DNA of 64,000 nt from Anaeromyxobacter paludicola (GTDB lineage: Bacteria; Myxococcota; Myxococcia; Myxococcales; Anaeromyxobacteraceae), in contig NZ_AP025592.1 in NCBI RefSeq assembly GCF_023169965.1, forward strand, positions 2,418,001 through 2,482,000. Direction: 5' to 3'. A program made the translations under genes and the position numbers. The notes below the pieces were generated by a model. It worked only from the letters and a program-made list of their open reading frames with translations. It had not been told where the DNA came from and made no database searches. How positions within the stretch are numbered: the first letter of the stretch is position 1; each line of letters begins with the position of its first letter. Of this stretch, positions 48,178-56,345 are shown piece after piece.

Positions 48178-49538
48178 AGCGGGGACGGACGGGAGCGGCG
48201 GTGCGAGGCGCGGGGGTGCGGGCGGGCGCGGCGGCGCGTCGCTTCGACGACTGGGGCTCGGCCTCGAAGGCGGTGCTGGAGAACGGGCTGCGGGTGCTCA
48301 CCATCCCGGCGCCCGGCCTCCACTCGGCCATGATCGCGCTCTACGTGCGCGCCGGCTCGCGCCACGAGGCCGCGCCGGCCAACGGCGTCTCGCACTTCCT
48401 CGAGCACCTCTTCTTCCGCGGCTCGGCCGGCTGGCCCGACACGGTGGCCATGAACGCCGCCGTGGAGAGCGCCGGCGGCAACCTGAACGGCATCACCGCC
48501 CGCGACCACGGCTGCTACTACACGCCCATCCACCCCGAGGAGCTCGCCACCGGGCTCGCGGTGCTGGGCGACATGATCCGCCGCCCGCTCTTCCGCGAGA
48601 TGGACGTGGAGCGGGAGGTGATCCTGGAGGAGATCCTCGACGAGGTGGACGCCGCCGGGAAGGACATCGACTCGGACAACCTGCTGAAGCGGCTCGCCTT
48701 CGGCGACCACCCGCTCGGCTTCAAGATCGCGGGGACGCGCGAGACGGTGCGCGCCATCGACCTCGCGGCGGTGCGCCGCCACCACGCCCGCTTCTACACC
48801 GGCGAGAACCTGGTGCTCTGCGTGGCCGGCCCGGTGCGCGAGCCCGAGGTGCTGCGGCTCGCCGAGTCGCACTTCGGCGCGCTGCCCCGCGGCCGCCGCT
48901 CGCGCGACCTCCCGCCGCCGGCCTGGCCGCGCGGGCCGGTGGTGGAGCACGTCTCGCACGACGACGCGCAGGCCGAGTTCAGCCTCGCCTTCCCCTGCCC
49001 GCCCGAGCAGGACCCCGACTACCCCATCCACCTCTGCCTGCGGCGCATCCTCGACGACGGGCTCTCGTCCCGCCTGCCGTTCGAGGTGGTCGAGCGGCGC
49101 GGCCTCGCCTATGCGCTCCACGCCGGCATCGACACCTTCGTCGACGCGGGCATGCTGGTGGTGGACGGCGCCTGCGCGCCGGCCAAGGTGGGCCGGGTGA
49201 TCGAGGAGGTGGCGCGGGTGCTCACCCGCCTCGCCGAGGAGCCGGTGCCGGAGGAGGAGCTCGCGCGCGTGCAGCGCCGCCACCGGATGACGCTCGCGTT
49301 CTCGCTCGACTCGGCCGCGGAGCTCGCCGGCTGGTACGGCTCGGGCGAGGTGCTCTCGGCGCCGGAGGGGTTCGAGGAGCGCTGCCGGCGCGTGGAGCGC
49401 GTCACGCCGGCGGACGTGCAGCGGGCCGCGCGCGAGACCTTCCGCAAGGACCGGGTGCTCGCGGTGGTGGTCGGGCCGGGCGGCGTGCGGCGAAGGCGCG
49501 AGCTCGAGCGCTGCGTGGCGCGCTCGGCGCTGCTCTGA
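48174..49538 (+). CDS. M16 family zinc metalloprotease (pitrilysin-like)
   Basis: A 454-residue M16 peptidase with the inverted zinc motif H-F-L-E-H at 74-78 and the distal glutamate ligand in V-I-L-E-E-I (about 152-153), about 75 residues later, as in the family. The C-terminal lobe (about 215-440) carries the R-R-G-L-A-Y segment of the second M16 domain. Length fits the single-chain M16B/C type. There is no signal peptide, so it may act in the cytoplasm or need a partner. The ATG at 48174 overlaps the stop of the histidine kinase. Confidence 0.9.
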   Translation: MKRGRTGAAVRGAGVRAGAAARRFDDWGSASKAVLENGLRVLTIPAPGLHSAMIALYVRAGSRHEAAPANGVSHFLEHLFFRGSAGWPDTVAMNAAVESAGGNLNGITARDHGCYYTPIHPEELATGLAVLGDMIRRPLFREMDVEREVILEEILDEVDAAGKDIDSDNLLKRLAFGDHPLGFKIAGTRETVRAIDLAAVRRHHARFYTGENLVLCVAGPVREPEVLRLAESHFGALPRGRRSRDLPPPAWPRGPVVEHVSHDDAQAEFSLAFPCPPEQDPDYPIHLCLRRILDDGLSSRLPFEVVERRGLAYALHAGIDTFVDAGMLVVDGACAPAKVGRVIEEVARVLTRLAEEPVPEEELARVQRRHRMTLAFSLDSAAELAGWYGSGEVLSAPEGFEERCRRVERVTPADVQRAARETFRKDRVLAVVVGPGGVRRRRELERCVARSALL

Positions 49539-49667
49539 TCCCGGGCGCTTCACCGGTTCGACCCCAGGTTTCCGGGTGGCGGGGCATCCCCCTCCCGAGG
49601 GACTGGAAATGGGGGCTTGGTTCTGCTCTCCTCCCCCCCTCGACAAGACCTGAACGAGAGGAACGCC

Positions 49668-50069
49668 ATGCCCCAGTGGACCCCCGCCCTCGCCGTGGGC
49701 GTGAAGATCATCGACGAGCAGCACCAGGAGCTCTTCCGGCGCCTCGACGCCCTCCTCGCCGCGATGGCCAAGGGCGACCGGGCCGAGGTGGGCCGGCTGC
49801 TCGGGTTCCTCGCGAGCTACGCCATCGAGCACTTCGGCGAGGAGGAGCGGCTCATGAAGGCCCACGGCTACCCCGAGTACGCCGTGCACAAGGTGGCGCA
49901 CGACCGCTTCGTGGCCGAGTACACCGCCATGAAGGCCGAGTTCGACACCAAGGGCGCGACCTCGCTCGTGACGCTCAAGGTGAACAAGTGGCTGGGCGAC
50001 TGGCTCAAGACCCACATCGCCGGGACCGACACGCTCCTCGGGCGGTTCCTCATCCAGAAGGCCGGTTGA
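49668..50069 (+). CDS. Bacteriohemerythrin
   Basis: A 133-residue four-helix hemerythrin with all diiron ligands in place: His19, His55, Glu59, His74, His78, His116 and Asp121. It binds oxygen (and possibly nitric oxide) in the cytoplasm and may protect or supply oxygen-sensitive metalloproteins. The ATG at 49668 has an AGAGGA Shine-Dalgarno; an upstream in-frame ATG at 49617 would add residues before the usual N terminus. It is 129 bases downstream of the M16 gene and may have its own promoter. Confidence 0.93.
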   Translation: MPQWTPALAVGVKIIDEQHQELFRRLDALLAAMAKGDRAEVGRLLGFLASYAIEHFGEEERLMKAHGYPEYAVHKVAHDRFVAEYTAMKAEFDTKGATSLVTLKVNKWLGDWLKTHIAGTDTLLGRFLIQKAG

Positions 50070-50111
50070 GGCTGCGCCCGCCGCCCGGCGGCGCTAGAAC
50101 TCCGGGCTCGC

Positions 50112-50429
50112 ATGGCGGCTGACTTCGTCGAGCGCGTGGTGCAGCGGCTGCGGCAGGACGCCGCGTTCAGCCGCAACCGCCACTTCCTCGCCCTCTCCTC
50201 CCCGGAGGGCCGGCGCGCCCTGCGCATCCACCGCCACCTGCGCTCGATCGAGCGCGACCTCGCGCGCGGGTTCCGGGTGCGGGTGGACGAGGTGGATCGG
50301 CGGGTGCGGCTCACGCTCGAGGCCAAGGGGGCGCGCCGCGTCGCCTGGCTCTCCGGGAGCGAGTTCCGGCTGCTCTGCGAGAGCCCGGCGGTGCGGGCCG
50401 CGCTCGGCGCGGGCCCCGGCCCGGTCTAG
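50112..50429 (+). CDS. Hypothetical small basic protein
   Basis: A 105-residue protein, arginine-rich and likely helical at the N terminus (V-E-R-V-V-Q-R-L-R-Q), followed by a beta-like segment around V-R-V-D-E-V-D-R-R-V-R-L-T-L-E. No signal peptide or membrane segment. I recognise no family. It starts 42 bases after hemerythrin on the same strand and ends in a 4-base convergent overlap with phzF. Confidence 0.6.
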   Translation: MAADFVERVVQRLRQDAAFSRNRHFLALSSPEGRRALRIHRHLRSIERDLARGFRVRVDEVDRRVRLTLEAKGARRVAWLSGSEFRLLCESPAVRAALGAGPGPV

Positions 50430-51214
50430 CCCTCGGGGAGCTGGAGCACGCCCTCGAGGTAGTCGGCCGCGTGGCCGGCCACCACCACCAGGTCCTCGCC
50501 GCTCTGGCAGAAGAGCTCGCCGCCGCGCGCGCTCACCTGGAAGGCGTGGAGGCGCGACTTGCCGAGCCGCTCCGCCCAGTAGGGCACGAGCGTGCAGTGG
50601 GCGGAGCCGGTGACGGGGTCCTCGGGGATGCCGACCCGCGGCCCGAAGTAGCGCGACACGAAGTCCACCGCCCGCCCCTGGGCGGTGACGATGAGCCCGG
50701 GGGCGTCGAGCGCGGCCACGGCGGCGAGGTCGGGGGCGAGCTCGCGCACCAGCTCCTCGTTCGCCAGCACCGCCATGAGGTCGCGGGAGCGCCAGACCTC
50801 GAGCGGCTCCACGCCGAGGGCGCGGGCGAGCCCCGGCGGCGGCTCGATCCGCTCCGGCGCGCGGCGGGGCAACGTCATCGAGAGCCGGCCGCCGGCGCGC
50901 TTCACCGTGAGCACGCCGGAGGCGGTGCGGAAGCGGACCGCCTCCGCCTCCGGCCGCAGCCGGGTGAGCACCACGTGCGCCGACGCCAGGGTGGCGTGGC
51001 CGCACAGGTCCACCTCGACCGTGGGCGTGAACCAGCGCAGGTGGTACCCGTCGCCCTCCGGCACGAGGAAGGCCGTCTCCGAGAGGTTGTTCTCCGCGGC
51101 GACGTCGCGCAGGAGCGCGTCGGCGGGCCAGCGCTCCAGGAGACAGACCGCGGCGGGGTTCCCGCCGAACGGGCGGCTCGTGAACGCGTCGACCTGGTAG
51201 ATGGGGATCCTCAC
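50426..51214 (-). CDS. PhzF-family isomerase/epimerase-like protein
   Basis: A 262-residue PhzF family protein. It begins Y-Q-V-D-A-F-T-S-R-P-F-G-G-N-P-A-A-V, has the active-site glutamate in N-N-L-S-E-T-A-F, the motif L-R-W-F-T-P-T-V-E-V-D-L-C-G-H-A-T, and in the second domain D-P-V-T-G-S-A-H-C. The family uses the diaminopimelate-epimerase fold; the natural substrate is mostly unknown outside phenazine synthesis. It is notable that dapF, of the same fold, opens the same gene string three genes upstream. Start GTG 51214 overlaps the preceding stop (GTGA). Confidence 0.9.
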   Translation of the reverse strand: MRIPIYQVDAFTSRPFGGNPAAVCLLERWPADALLRDVAAENNLSETAFLVPEGDGYHLRWFTPTVEVDLCGHATLASAHVVLTRLRPEAEAVRFRTASGVLTVKRAGGRLSMTLPRRAPERIEPPPGLARALGVEPLEVWRSRDLMAVLANEELVRELAPDLAAVAALDAPGLIVTAQGRAVDFVSRYFGPRVGIPEDPVTGSAHCTLVPYWAERLGKSRLHAFQVSARGGELFCQSGEDLVVVAGHAADYLEGVLQLPEG

Positions 51215-52545
51215 GGCGACTCCTCCCTGGCGGCCGCGGCGAGCACCCGGAGGAGCGCCTCCGCCGCGCCGCGCGGTCCCTCTTCCTGCCCTGTCGCGAG
51301 GCTCTCCGCAACCGGCAGGTTCGGGGCGTCGAGCTCCGCGGCGAAGGGGGCCGCGAGCCCGGGCTCGAGCGCGAGCGCGCCCACGGCGCCGGCGCCGAGG
51401 AGCCGCCAGAGCGGCCGATCCTCGTCGCCGCAGGGCACGAGGCAGAGGTCGAGCCGCGGACCTCCCGGGACCGCGAGCCGGCCGAGCAGGCCGAGGCGCC
51501 CGGGCGCGCCCGGCTCGGCGGCGAAGCCGGGCAGCGCGCGCAGCTCGGCGAGCGCCGCGCGCGCCCGGCCGGGATCGCGCGCCAGGACCGCCACCGTGCC
51601 CACCGCGCGCGGGCCGCTCGCGCTCTCGCGCCGGACGCGCCGCGCGAGCGCCTGGGCCGCGGCCGGGGCGAGCGCCGCGGGGGCGGCGGCGGGGGACGGG
51701 CTCGGGGCGGGGGCGACCGCGCCGGAGCGGAGCAGGGCCACGAGCGACTCGAGGAGCTCGAGGTCGGGCGCGTCGGCGGCGTCGAGGAGCGCCGGGACCG
51801 GGCGCGGGCGCGCCAGGGCCGCCCAGAGCTGCGCCGCGGGGCCGGCCTCGGGGCGGAGCTCCGGCGCGCCGCGAGCGAGGCAGGCGCCGGGGCCGCCGAG
51901 CGCGGCGAGCAGGCGCGCGCCCTCGTCGGCGCGCCGGGCCGCCTCGAGGAGGAGGAGCTCGAGGGGGCCGAGGGGCTCGGCGGACGCCACCGGCTCCGGC
52001 CGGAAGGCGAACCGGCCGCCGCGGCCGGCGAGGAGCCGGTGCAGCGCCTTCTCTCCCCGGGCGGCGCCGCACTGGGCCGAGACGAGCTGACCCTGGGCGA
52101 GCAGGAGGTCGCCGGCAGGGGCGCGAGCCGAGAGGGTGAGCCGGCCGGTGCGCCGGTTCTGGGCGAGCCCCTGCAAGAGGTCGTGGAGCGGCAGCTCGTC
52201 GAGGCTGCCGGCGAGGTCGCCGCCGCTCGCCGGGGCCGCGGAGGGGAGGAGCCGCGCGGCCGCGGCGGCGAGCTCCTCGGCCGGCAGGCCCGGGATGGCC
52301 AGGAACGGCACGGCGCGGGTGCGCGGGTTGGCGGAGAGGATGCGGGCGAGGTCGCCGGAGGCGACGAGCGGCAGCTCGCGCGAGGCCACCACGAGGTCGG
52401 GCGGGCGCAGCACGGCGAGCTCCAGCGCGCGCTGCCCGTCGCCGGCGTGCTCCACCTCGCAGCCGAGCCGGCGCAGCGCCGCGGCGTGGGCGCGGGCCCG
52501 CTCGGGATCGGGCCAGGCGAGGAGGACGCGGGAGGCGGCGGGCAT
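51211..52545 (-). CDS. Response regulator-like protein with DUF4388 (PATAN) domain
   Basis: About 444 residues from the ATG at 52545. The N-terminal receiver (about 5-110) keeps V-L-L-A-W-P-D and L-A-V-L-R-P-P-D-L-V-V-A but lacks a clear second acidic residue, so phosphorylation is uncertain. A PATAN/DUF4388 domain (about 110-180) is recognised by S-L-D-E-L-P-L-H-D-L-L-Q-G-L-A and T-G-R-L-T-L, common in myxobacterial and cyanobacterial regulators. The C-terminal half is alanine-rich and ends in a second receiver-like fold. A role in motility or phosphotransfer complexes is plausible. Confidence 0.75.
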   Translation of the reverse strand: MPAASRVLLAWPDPERARAHAAALRRLGCEVEHAGDGQRALELAVLRPPDLVVASRELPLVASGDLARILSANPRTRAVPFLAIPGLPAEELAAAAARLLPSAAPASGGDLAGSLDELPLHDLLQGLAQNRRTGRLTLSARAPAGDLLLAQGQLVSAQCGAARGEKALHRLLAGRGGRFAFRPEPVASAEPLGPLELLLLEAARRADEGARLLAALGGPGACLARGAPELRPEAGPAAQLWAALARPRPVPALLDAADAPDLELLESLVALLRSGAVAPAPSPSPAAAPAALAPAAAQALARRVRRESASGPRAVGTVAVLARDPGRARAALAELRALPGFAAEPGAPGRLGLLGRLAVPGGPRLDLCLVPCGDEDRPLWRLLGAGAVGALALEPGLAAPFAAELDAPNLPVAESLATGQEEGPRGAAEALLRVLAAAAREESP

Positions 52546-52556
52546 GTCGTCTCTCC

Positions 52557-53495
52557 CTAGGCGGGCGCGAGCTCGTAGCTCGCCGCGAGGCGGGTGGCGA
52601 GCGCCTGGACGGCCGGGGCGTCGGCCAGGTGCAGCGCGCGGCCGTCCCGCTCGACGAGCGCGTAGGCGGCCCGGCCAAAGAGGGCGAGGAGGAAGCGCTC
52701 CCGCGAGAGCCGGCGATCGCCCTCGACGTAGCAGCGGCGGGCCAGCGGGTGGCGCGGCGCGCCCTCGCCGTCGGCGCCGCGCGGACCGAGCAGGACGAGC
52801 CGCGGGCCGCGGTCGCCGGCGCGGCCGCCCGCGGCGGGCAGCCCGGCGAGGAGCGGCGCGAACCGGCCCGGCGCCCCGCCCCCGGCGTAGAGGAGCGCCC
52901 GCGCCGCCGGGTCGCGCGCGAGGCCGCGCGCCACCTCCGCCTCGACCTCGTCGGGCTCGACCCGGCACGGCAGGAAGGCGCCGGCCGCGACCAGCGCGTC
53001 GAGCGCCGGCCAGAAGCCCTCGGCCGCGGGAGGGAGCGCCCGGGCCGCGGAGGCGCGCCAGGCGACGAGCCGCGCCTCGCAGCGGGCCAGCAGCGAGGAG
53101 AGCGCGGGCCCATCCGCGGGGAAGGTGACGGCGGCCGCCGCGGGGCCGTCCGGGGAGGCGCGCAGCGCCGGCTCGGCCAGCGCCTCCCGCTCGGCGCGGC
53201 GCAGGAACGCCAGCGCGCCGAAGGCGTCGGTCTCGGCGAGGAGCACGCGAAAGCGGCCCGGGCCGGCGCGCGACACCACGTCGTCCTCGCGCGCGGCGCG
53301 CGCGAGCGCGGCGGCGAGGGGACGGGCGAGGCCGGGGGCGGCGTCGAAGGCGGCGACCGAGAGCGGCCGCCCGTGGCGGTGCGCGCGCACCAGCTCGCGC
53401 GCGGCGGCGTCGTCGAAGACCTCCGCGCGGTAGGCGCCGGTCTCCGGGTCGCGCAGGGCGCCGGCCGGCGAGGGTGTGCCGCGAGGCGCGGTCAG
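52557..53495 (-). CDS. Degenerate GGDEF-domain protein with apparent CTG start
   Basis: About 312 residues. The N-terminal 100 residues follow the GGDEF pattern (R-D-P-E-T-G-A-Y near residue 15, R-P-L-S-V-A-A-F-D, R-E-D-D-V-V-S-R), but the signature reads G-P-G-R-F at 78-82, so diguanylate cyclase activity is unlikely and a sensory or binding role is more probable. No ATG, GTG or TTG fits: the nearest upstream one lies about 50 codons inside dapF, and the nearest downstream one would remove conserved residues. A CTG at 53493-53495 overlaps the dapF stop as CTGA, matching the 4-base overlaps common here. The rest has no recognised domain. Confidence 0.6.
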   Translation of the reverse strand: MTAPRGTPSPAGALRDPETGAYRAEVFDDAAARELVRAHRHGRPLSVAAFDAAPGLARPLAAALARAAREDDVVSRAGPGRFRVLLAETDAFGALAFLRRAEREALAEPALRASPDGPAAAAVTFPADGPALSSLLARCEARLVAWRASAARALPPAAEGFWPALDALVAAGAFLPCRVEPDEVEAEVARGLARDPAARALLYAGGGAPGRFAPLLAGLPAAGGRAGDRGPRLVLLGPRGADGEGAPRHPLARRCYVEGDRRLSRERFLLALFGRAAYALVERDGRALHLADAPAVQALATRLAASYELAPA

Positions 53496-54283
53496 AGCTC
53501 GGTCTCGCCGGTGAACACCCGCTCGGCCGGACCGCGCATGAGCACCGAGGAGAGGTCGCGCGCCACGGTGATGCGGAGCGGCCCGCCGGGGAGCCGGACC
53601 TCCACCTCGCGGACCGGGTCCACCAGGCCGAGCTTCACCGCGGCCGCGGCGGCGGCGCAGGCGCCGGTGCCGCACGCCTCGGTGAGCCCCGCGCCGCGCT
53701 CCCAGACGACGAGGTCGAGCCCGTCGAGCCCGGTGGCGGCGAAGCCCACGTTGACCCCGCCCGGCACCCCGGCCTCGATGGTGGGGCCGATGGCGGTGGC
53801 CCGCTCGACGCTCGCGTCGCCGAAGATGACCGCGTGCGGGTTGCCCATCGAGATGCGGCGGGCGCGCAGGAGCTCGCTGCCGACCGCGAACGCCTGCTCG
53901 CCCTCGTCGCGCGCCGGCCCCATGGCGACCGAGATCGACTCGACGGCCCCGCGCCGCCCCCGGTGGATGGTGCAGCGGCGCAGGCCGGCCGCGGTCTCGA
54001 CGTCGATCTCGCCGTCGAGCCCCCGCGCGTCGGCGAGGTGGCGGGCCACGCAGCGCACGCCGTTGCCGCACATCGCGGCGACCGAGCCGTCCGAGTTGTA
54101 GACGTGCATGAAGGCGACCGCGCCCGGGGCCTTGGGCGGCAGGAGCGTGAGCACGCCGTCGGCGCCGATGCCGCGGCGGCGATCGCAGAGCCGCCGCGCC
54201 CGGTCGGGGTCCATGAGGCTCTTCGCCTCGATCACCACGAAGTCGTTGCCGAGCCCCTGGTACTTCTGGAAGGAGAGCGCCAT
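53492..54283 (-). CDS. dapF: DapF, diaminopimelate epimerase
   Basis: A 263-residue epimerase that converts L,L- to meso-diaminopimelate for peptidoglycan and lysine. The two catalytic cysteines are in M-C-G-N-G-V-R-C and E-A-C-G-T-G-A-C, and the protein starts F-Q-K-Y-Q-G-L-G-N-D-F as usual. The gene is the first of an operon that continues with a degenerate GGDEF protein, a PATAN regulator and phzF. No other lysine gene is close. Confidence 0.95.
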   Translation of the reverse strand: MALSFQKYQGLGNDFVVIEAKSLMDPDRARRLCDRRRGIGADGVLTLLPPKAPGAVAFMHVYNSDGSVAAMCGNGVRCVARHLADARGLDGEIDVETAAGLRRCTIHRGRRGAVESISVAMGPARDEGEQAFAVGSELLRARRISMGNPHAVIFGDASVERATAIGPTIEAGVPGGVNVGFAATGLDGLDLVVWERGAGLTEACGTGACAAAAAAVKLGLVDPVREVEVRLPGGPLRITVARDLSSVLMRGPAERVFTGETEL

Positions 54284-54383
54284 CGGCCCGGCAATATAGC
54301 ACCGGGGCCCGGGGCGCTCACGCTCGCGCCGGCGGGCGGCGGCGGCTCACGGTGGCGAGGGACCCTCGGGACCGACCCGGCGC

Positions 54384-55097
54384 TCAGCGCGACGCCAGGG
54401 CGCGGCTCGGCACGCGGGCGCCCTTCACCGGCCCGAGGTCGATCACGTCCGCCGTGAGGGGCAGCGCCGCCGAGCGGAGGACGTTGCCGCGCCCCGGGAC
54501 CGCCTCCACGAAGATCAGCCGGTCGGCGTGCGGATCGAGGCGGAAGTCGCTCACCCCGCGGGCCACCGTGCGCGGCTGCAGGGAGTCGAGCGGCAGCGCG
54601 CGGAGCTCGCCCGCGCCGTCCGAGAGGCGGGCGAGGTAGAAGCCGGTCCGGCCGTCCTCGTCGAGCTCGAGGCCGAACCGGGGGACGCCGGCGTCCACGG
54701 GGCGGGCCGGCCCCTGCGGCAGCTGCGCCACGGACAGCACGCCCGCGCCGTCGGCGGACACCGCCGCCACGAAGAACAGGCGCGCGTCGTTCGCGAGCGT
54801 GAGGTGGAAGGAGACCCGCTCGGCGACGAGCCAGGCCTTGCCGCTCGCCTCGTCGAAGGCCCAGAGCTGTCCCAGCCCGCGCCCGGGGTCGTAGTCGGCG
54901 AAGAAGAAGCTCGTGTGCCGCTTCTGCGAGCGGACCTTCGACCAGCGCACGTGGGCGACGTCGGCGCCCTGCCGCCCGGCCGCCTTCATCGCCGCCAGCG
55001 CCTCCTCGGGCCGGCGGTCCGGGCGCGCGAAGGCGGAAGCGCAGGCCAAGACCCCAATGAAGACGAGCGGCCAGGCGGCCGAGAACCGGTTCAACAC
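54384..55097 (-). CDS. Exported protein with beta-repeat fold, unknown function
   Basis: A 237-residue protein with a clear N-terminal signal (L-N-R-F-S-A-A-W-P-L-V-F-I-G-V-L-A-C-A-S-A-F-A). The mature part consists of repeated strands with alternating Asp/Gly loops, such as S-A-D-G-A-G-V-L-S-V-A and D-E-D-G-R-T-G-F-Y-L-A, resembling TolB-like or WD-like propeller blades. An L-A-C-A motif lies within the signal, so lipidation is also possible. No specific family is recognised. It is separated from dapF by 100 bases and from argE by 75. Confidence 0.6.
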   Translation of the reverse strand: MLNRFSAAWPLVFIGVLACASAFARPDRRPEEALAAMKAAGRQGADVAHVRWSKVRSQKRHTSFFFADYDPGRGLGQLWAFDEASGKAWLVAERVSFHLTLANDARLFFVAAVSADGAGVLSVAQLPQGPARPVDAGVPRFGLELDEDGRTGFYLARLSDGAGELRALPLDSLQPRTVARGVSDFRLDPHADRLIFVEAVPGRGNVLRSAALPLTADVIDLGPVKGARVPSRALASR

Positions 55098-55172
55098 GCG
55101 AGAAATCCCCCTCGCGCCAACATCTCCCTACATGAGCCCACAGTCAAGCGTCGAGCGCCGGCGCGGGATCCC

Positions 55173-56285
55173 TCAGCCGCAGAACCGCTCGATGGCCCGC
55201 TCGAGGATGGCCGCGGCCCGCTCCAGCTCCGCGCGCGCCACGCACTCGCCGGTCCGGTGCGCGACCCGGATGTCGCCGGGGCCGAAGACGCAGCCCTCCG
55301 CGCCCAGGGCCGCGAGCTCCGGCAGCTCGGTGCCGAAGGGGATGGTCTCCGACGTCCGCCCGCTCTCGGCCTCGAGGAAGCGGACGATCCCGGCGTCGGG
55401 CGCGGTGACCGCGGCGGCGTCGGTCCGGAGCGGCTCGATGGCGATGGCGATCCCGGCCCGCTCCGCCTCGACCCGGCGCGCCGCCGCCTCGAGCAGCGCG
55501 AGCGCGCGGCGCGGGTCCTGGCCCGGCAAGGGCCGCCACTCGTAGGTGAAGGCGCAGTCGCCGGCGATGATGTTGCGCGCCTTGCCGCCCCGGATCACGC
55601 CCACGTTCCAGGTGGTGAAGGGGGGCGCGAAGGCCGGGTCGCGCTCGCGCGCGAGCTCGTCGCCGATCGCCTCCACCTCGGCGAGGAGCCGTCCCGCGGC
55701 GTGGATGGCCGAGGCGCCGACGTCGGGGTAGGCGCTGTGCCCCTCCTGCCCGCTCACCCGCACCTCGACCGCGCAGTAGCCCTTGTGCGCGCGCATCGGC
55801 ACGAGCCGGGTCGGCTCGCCCACGATGGCCTGGGCCGGGCGGACCCGCCCCTCGGCGAGGAGCTGCTTCGCGCCGAGGCAGCCCACCTCCTCGTCGGCGG
55901 TGAAGAGGAGCGTGAGCGGCCGGGCCCGCGCCGACGCGCGCGCGCTCGCCGCCACGGCGGCGGCGACGAAGCCCTTGGTGTCGGCGGTGCCGCGCCCGTA
56001 GAGCACGCCGTCCCGCTCGGCGCAGGCGAGCGCGTCGGCCCACTCGGGGTCGAAGGGGACGCAGTCGGTGTGGCCCACCAGGGCGAGCCCGCCCTCCCCG
56101 TCCGGACCGCGCCGGCAGACGAGGTTCCCCTTCTCCACGCCGGCCGCGTCCCTCCAGGTGGCGCGCCGGGTCTCGAAGCCGAGCCGGCGCACCTCTCCCT
56201 CGAGCAGGTCGAGCACCGGCAGGTTGCTCCGCGCGGAGGTGGAGTCGATGCCCACGAGGGCGCGCAGCAGGGGGACGAGATCCAT
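55173..56285 (-). CDS. argE: ArgE-like N-acetylornithine deacetylase (M20 peptidase family)
   Basis: A 370-residue metallohydrolase from the ATG at 56285, which has a good AAAGGTGG Shine-Dalgarno; an ATG at 56300 is less likely. The M20 motifs are present: G-H-T-D-C-V-P-F-D (first metal site), Y-G-R-G-T-A-D-T-K-G (bridging Asp), A-D-E-E-V-G (catalytic Glu pair) and an intact H-S-A-Y-P segment in the dimerisation domain. It removes acetate from N-acetylornithine. The same genome encodes ArgJ, which would make ArgE redundant, so another acyl substrate is possible. Confidence 0.88.
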   Translation of the reverse strand: MDLVPLLRALVGIDSTSARSNLPVLDLLEGEVRRLGFETRRATWRDAAGVEKGNLVCRRGPDGEGGLALVGHTDCVPFDPEWADALACAERDGVLYGRGTADTKGFVAAAVAASARASARARPLTLLFTADEEVGCLGAKQLLAEGRVRPAQAIVGEPTRLVPMRAHKGYCAVEVRVSGQEGHSAYPDVGASAIHAAGRLLAEVEAIGDELARERDPAFAPPFTTWNVGVIRGGKARNIIAGDCAFTYEWRPLPGQDPRRALALLEAAARRVEAERAGIAIAIEPLRTDAAAVTAPDAGIVRFLEAESGRTSETIPFGTELPELAALGAEGCVFGPGDIRVAHRTGECVARAELERAAAILERAIERFCG

Positions 56286-56345
56286 GCCCACCTTTATCAC
56301 CCGACGGCCGGCGCTCCCGCCAGACCCGAGTTAGGAAGCGTGCGC

